Origin: Bugulina stolonifera
Taxonomy: Eukaryota; Bryozoa; Gymnolaemata; Cheilostomatida; Bugulidae
Length of the DNA stretch: 64,000 bases
Assembly: GCA_935421135.1 (NCBI GenBank)
Contig: OW285190.1
Span: 3,534,001 to 3,598,000 of the forward strand
Direction: 5' to 3'
Part shown: piece by piece, positions 61,618 through 64,000 of the stretch
Layout of the letters: each line of letters starts with the position of its first letter
Position numbering within the stretch: position 1 is the stretch's first letter
Position numbers and translations under genes: made by a program
Notes under the pieces: model-generated
Told to the model about the DNA's origin: nothing
Database searches by the model: none
What the model saw: only the letters and a program-made list of their open reading frames with translations

Positions 61618-64000
61618 TATGATAGAGGCCTTGAGTACAAAGTGACGCTGCAAGTAAACGGATTGAACCTCGTGTTTGCTCTAGACACGGGGGCCCAAGT
61701 GACAGTCTTAACGGAATCATCATTCAAGATCTTGAAAACACGGCTGAATCCACCCAGGCGAGTCATGGTTGGAGCAGGGGGCAACACGCTGGAACAGTTA
61801 GGAGAGACGCCAATCGCTCTGACCAGCTCAGCAAAGTCTACCAGGTGTGTTGCTTCCGTAGTAAAAGGAGTGTCTCGGAACCTCCTAGGCATTAAAGAAA
61901 TTGAAGAACTCGGTCTTATAAGAGTTGTGAACCGCATTAGAACCAAAGCTTTTGACCCTTTGGAGGAGTACCCAAAACTGTTCTCCGGGTTGGGCTCCAT
62001 GCCCGACATTTTTGTGATCTCCTTGAAAGACGACGCTAGCCCTTACCAGCTATTCAGTCCTAGACCGATAGCAGCGGGTTTGAGGGAGAAGGCGAGAGCA
62101 GAAATAGACAAGATGCTCGAACTGGGAGTGATCGAGAGAGTGGAAACACCAACAGACTGGTGCTCTGGCTTGACGATTGCACTAAAGGCAAGCGGGGACA
62201 TCAGGATGTGTGTCGACTTAACGAGGCTGAACAAGAGTGTGAAAAGAGAAACCTACCCTCTCCCGAGGGTCAGCGACATGTTGGCCAGACTGTCGGAAGG
62301 GAGGGTCTTTTCCAAGCTCGATGCCAACTCTGGGTTTTGGCAAGTGCGCTTGGACCCCGAAAGTAGGCTGTTGACGACTTTCATTACCCCGTGAGGAAGA
62401 TTCTGTTTCAAGAGAATGCCTTTCGGCATCTCCTCTGCTCCAGAGTTCTTCCAGCGGTCAATGGAAAAGATCCTGTGCGGGTTAGAAGGAGTGATATGCC
62501 TAATGGATGACATTTTGGTGTTCGGAAAAGACGCGGCCGAGCACTGGAGGAGGTTGCACCTTGTGCTTGACCGGGTCCTAGAGGCAGGGATGACACTGAA
62601 AAAACAGAAATGTGAATTTGCCCGAAATGAAATTAGTTTCTTGGGACATATCATTAGTGCTCAAGGAGTGAAACCAGACCCGAAAAAGGTCGAAGCAGTC
62701 CTAAACATGAAGCCTCCTACCACCAAGAAGGAGGCTAGAAGGTTTATGGGAATGGTCAACTATCTGAGTAAGTTCAGCGGACGATTGGCTTCACTAGCAG
62801 TCCCGATCAACTCCGTCACCGGACAGAAGTCGGAGTGGTATTGGGGAGACAGTCAGGGAAACGCCTTCAACGAAATAAAGGCGGAAATGTCCCGATTGCC
62901 CATCCTGGCTAGTTTTGATTTAGCAAGAAGGCATAGGGTGTCGGCTGACTCGAGTAAAGGTGCCATTGGGGCGGTCCTACTACAAGAAAATGAATACGGT
63001 GCTTGGCAGCCGGTAGAGTATGCTTCCAGGAAGCTGACCATGGCAGAACAGAAGTATGCGATGATCGAAAAAGAAGCCCTCGCCCTTACATGGGCCTGTG
63101 AGAAATTCGATTATTATCTGGTAGGCCGAGAATTTGAGTTAGAGACTGATCACAAGGGGCTGGTAGCCCTGCTAGGTGAAAAGGATTTATCCAAGTTGCC
63201 GCTAAGGGTACAACGATTCAAATTAAGGTTAATGAGATACGGATATGGAATCTTCCATACACCAGGATCAAAAATGTATATAGCCGACCTACTTAGTAGA
63301 CCAATAGATATGGAGTGCACGGATGAAGACATTGTAGGCAGCAACCTAATGGAACAATATGTGTGTAACTATATAAGGGAACACTTGTTAGACGACGTGA
63401 GAGAAACCGAACTGGTAACGGCCTTACACAAGGACAAGGTCGCTTCCAATTGCTTGATGCTGCTACAGTCCGAATGGTCCGATTATGACCATCAACAGGC
63501 CTGCGAAGAACTGCAAAAGCTGTACAGCAGCAGATTCAGCCTGACCGCCTGCGGAAACATAATAATGTTTGGCTCTAAGGTGTACGTGCCATCAGGCCTC
63601 AGACTAGAATATCTGAGAAGATGCCACGAAGGGCATCAAGGCGTTGAAAAATGCAGAAGGCGGGCCCGTCAGCTGTTCTGGTGGCCTACAGTATCTAGCG
63701 ACATTGAGAACTTTGTTGCCACATGCGAGGTCTGTATTAAGCGGGCTGGGGTCAGGCACCAACCAGTAGTCTATCAGCCCCTACCAAACGGACCCTGGGA
63801 ACAAGTTGCCGCAGACCTGTTTGTATTTGATCAAGAGAATTTCCTAATAGTTGTTGACTACTATAGCCGTTGGATAGAAACCGTCAGGCTTGAGGACCAA
63901 TCCTCAAATTCCGTGGTTAGGGAACTAAAACGAATATTTGCATGCTATGGGGTACCTACAAACCTCCGTAGCGATAATGGGAGATGCTTTGTGAGTGAAA
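61615..64000 (+). pseudogene. pol: Pol polyprotein (PR-RT-RNase H-IN), internal stop, truncated by window
   Basis: Same frame as gag, directly after its UGA. Protease: LVFALDTGAQVTVL with the DTGA active site. RT: MCVDLTRLNKSV, the FSKLDANSGFWQV region holding the first catalytic Asp, and LMDDILVFG as the catalytic YMDD-type box at about 62,500. RNase H: VSADSSKGAIG and the ETDHKGL region. Integrase: an HHCC zinc domain (CHEGHQGVEKC; CEVCIK) and the first catalytic Asp (AADLF); the second (RSDNG) is 30 bases before the window end. A UGA at 62,392-62,394, between two conserved RT blocks, interrupts an otherwise open frame and probably inactivates this copy. Confidence 0.85.

Larger units (their letters stand above)
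59508..64000 (+). mobile_element. Ty3/gypsy LTR retrotransposon, 5' part, cut by window end
   Basis: Order: LTR-like region, leader, gag with two CCHC knuckles, protease, reverse transcriptase, RNase H, integrase. Pol order with RNase H before integrase is Ty3/gypsy. Gag and pol share one frame, separated by UGA. A further UGA lies in reverse transcriptase. The 3' LTR is outside the window, so LTR length and age cannot be measured. Confidence 0.88.

Overview
The window is nuclear DNA of an invertebrate animal. It is AT-rich, with intron-split genes that use GT..AG sites, a long multi-exon ABC transporter gene, a rhodopsin-type receptor, and metazoan-type transposons (Polinton, Ty3/gypsy, RTE LINE, hAT and mariner MITEs, a tRNA-derived SINE). 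The palindromic word TACATGTA recurs throughout. These traits suggest an early-branching marine animal such as a demosponge or cnidarian, but no gene here fixes the species.

Layout. 1-4.5 kb: intergenic, with an old hAT-type MITE. 4.59-7.6 kb (+): a five-exon minimal secreted matrixin metalloprotease with a TATA promoter and a 5' UTR exon. 8.2-8.5 kb: a SINE with target duplications. 10.38-11.34 kb (+): a two-exon Cys/His-rich zinc-finger protein. 12.25-30.93 kb (-): a 28-exon full-length ABCA (ABCA3-like) lipid transporter of about 1,715 residues; my exon model is phase-consistent from start codon to stop codon. Its introns hold an RTE LINE fragment, a hAT MITE, several minisatellites and a decayed extra copy of one exon. 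31-41.9 kb: repeat-rich and without a recognisable gene, with a mariner-type MITE, a second SINE and a 41-bp satellite. 42.0-43.2 kb (+): an intronless-looking class A GPCR. 43.7-44.7 kb: a younger hAT MITE of the same family as the one at 1.7 kb.

47,179-59,155 is a Polinton/Maverick (adintovirus-like) element of about 12 kb. It has roughly 0.66-kb terminal inverted repeats, near-identical to each other, and a 6-bp CACGTG target duplication. It carries a complete virion-morphogenesis set on the minus strand: adenain-like protease, hexon-like capsid protein, pVI/pX-like core protein, penton-like capsid protein, packaging ATPase, a membrane protein and several conserved accessory proteins. It also carries a retrovirus-like integrase broken by a one-base frameshift. 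The protein-primed DNA polymerase normal for Polintons is absent. In the remaining space sits a giant (about 1.8 kb) strand-asymmetric inverted array of GGAGGG-type repeats. This is the most unusual object in the window.

From about 59.5 kb to the window end (+) is the 5' part of a Ty3/gypsy retrotransposon: an LTR-like promoter region, gag with two zinc knuckles, and pol in the same frame as gag, separated by one UGA followed by CUA, the classic readthrough context. A second in-frame stop lies inside reverse transcriptase. The integrase runs off the window end.
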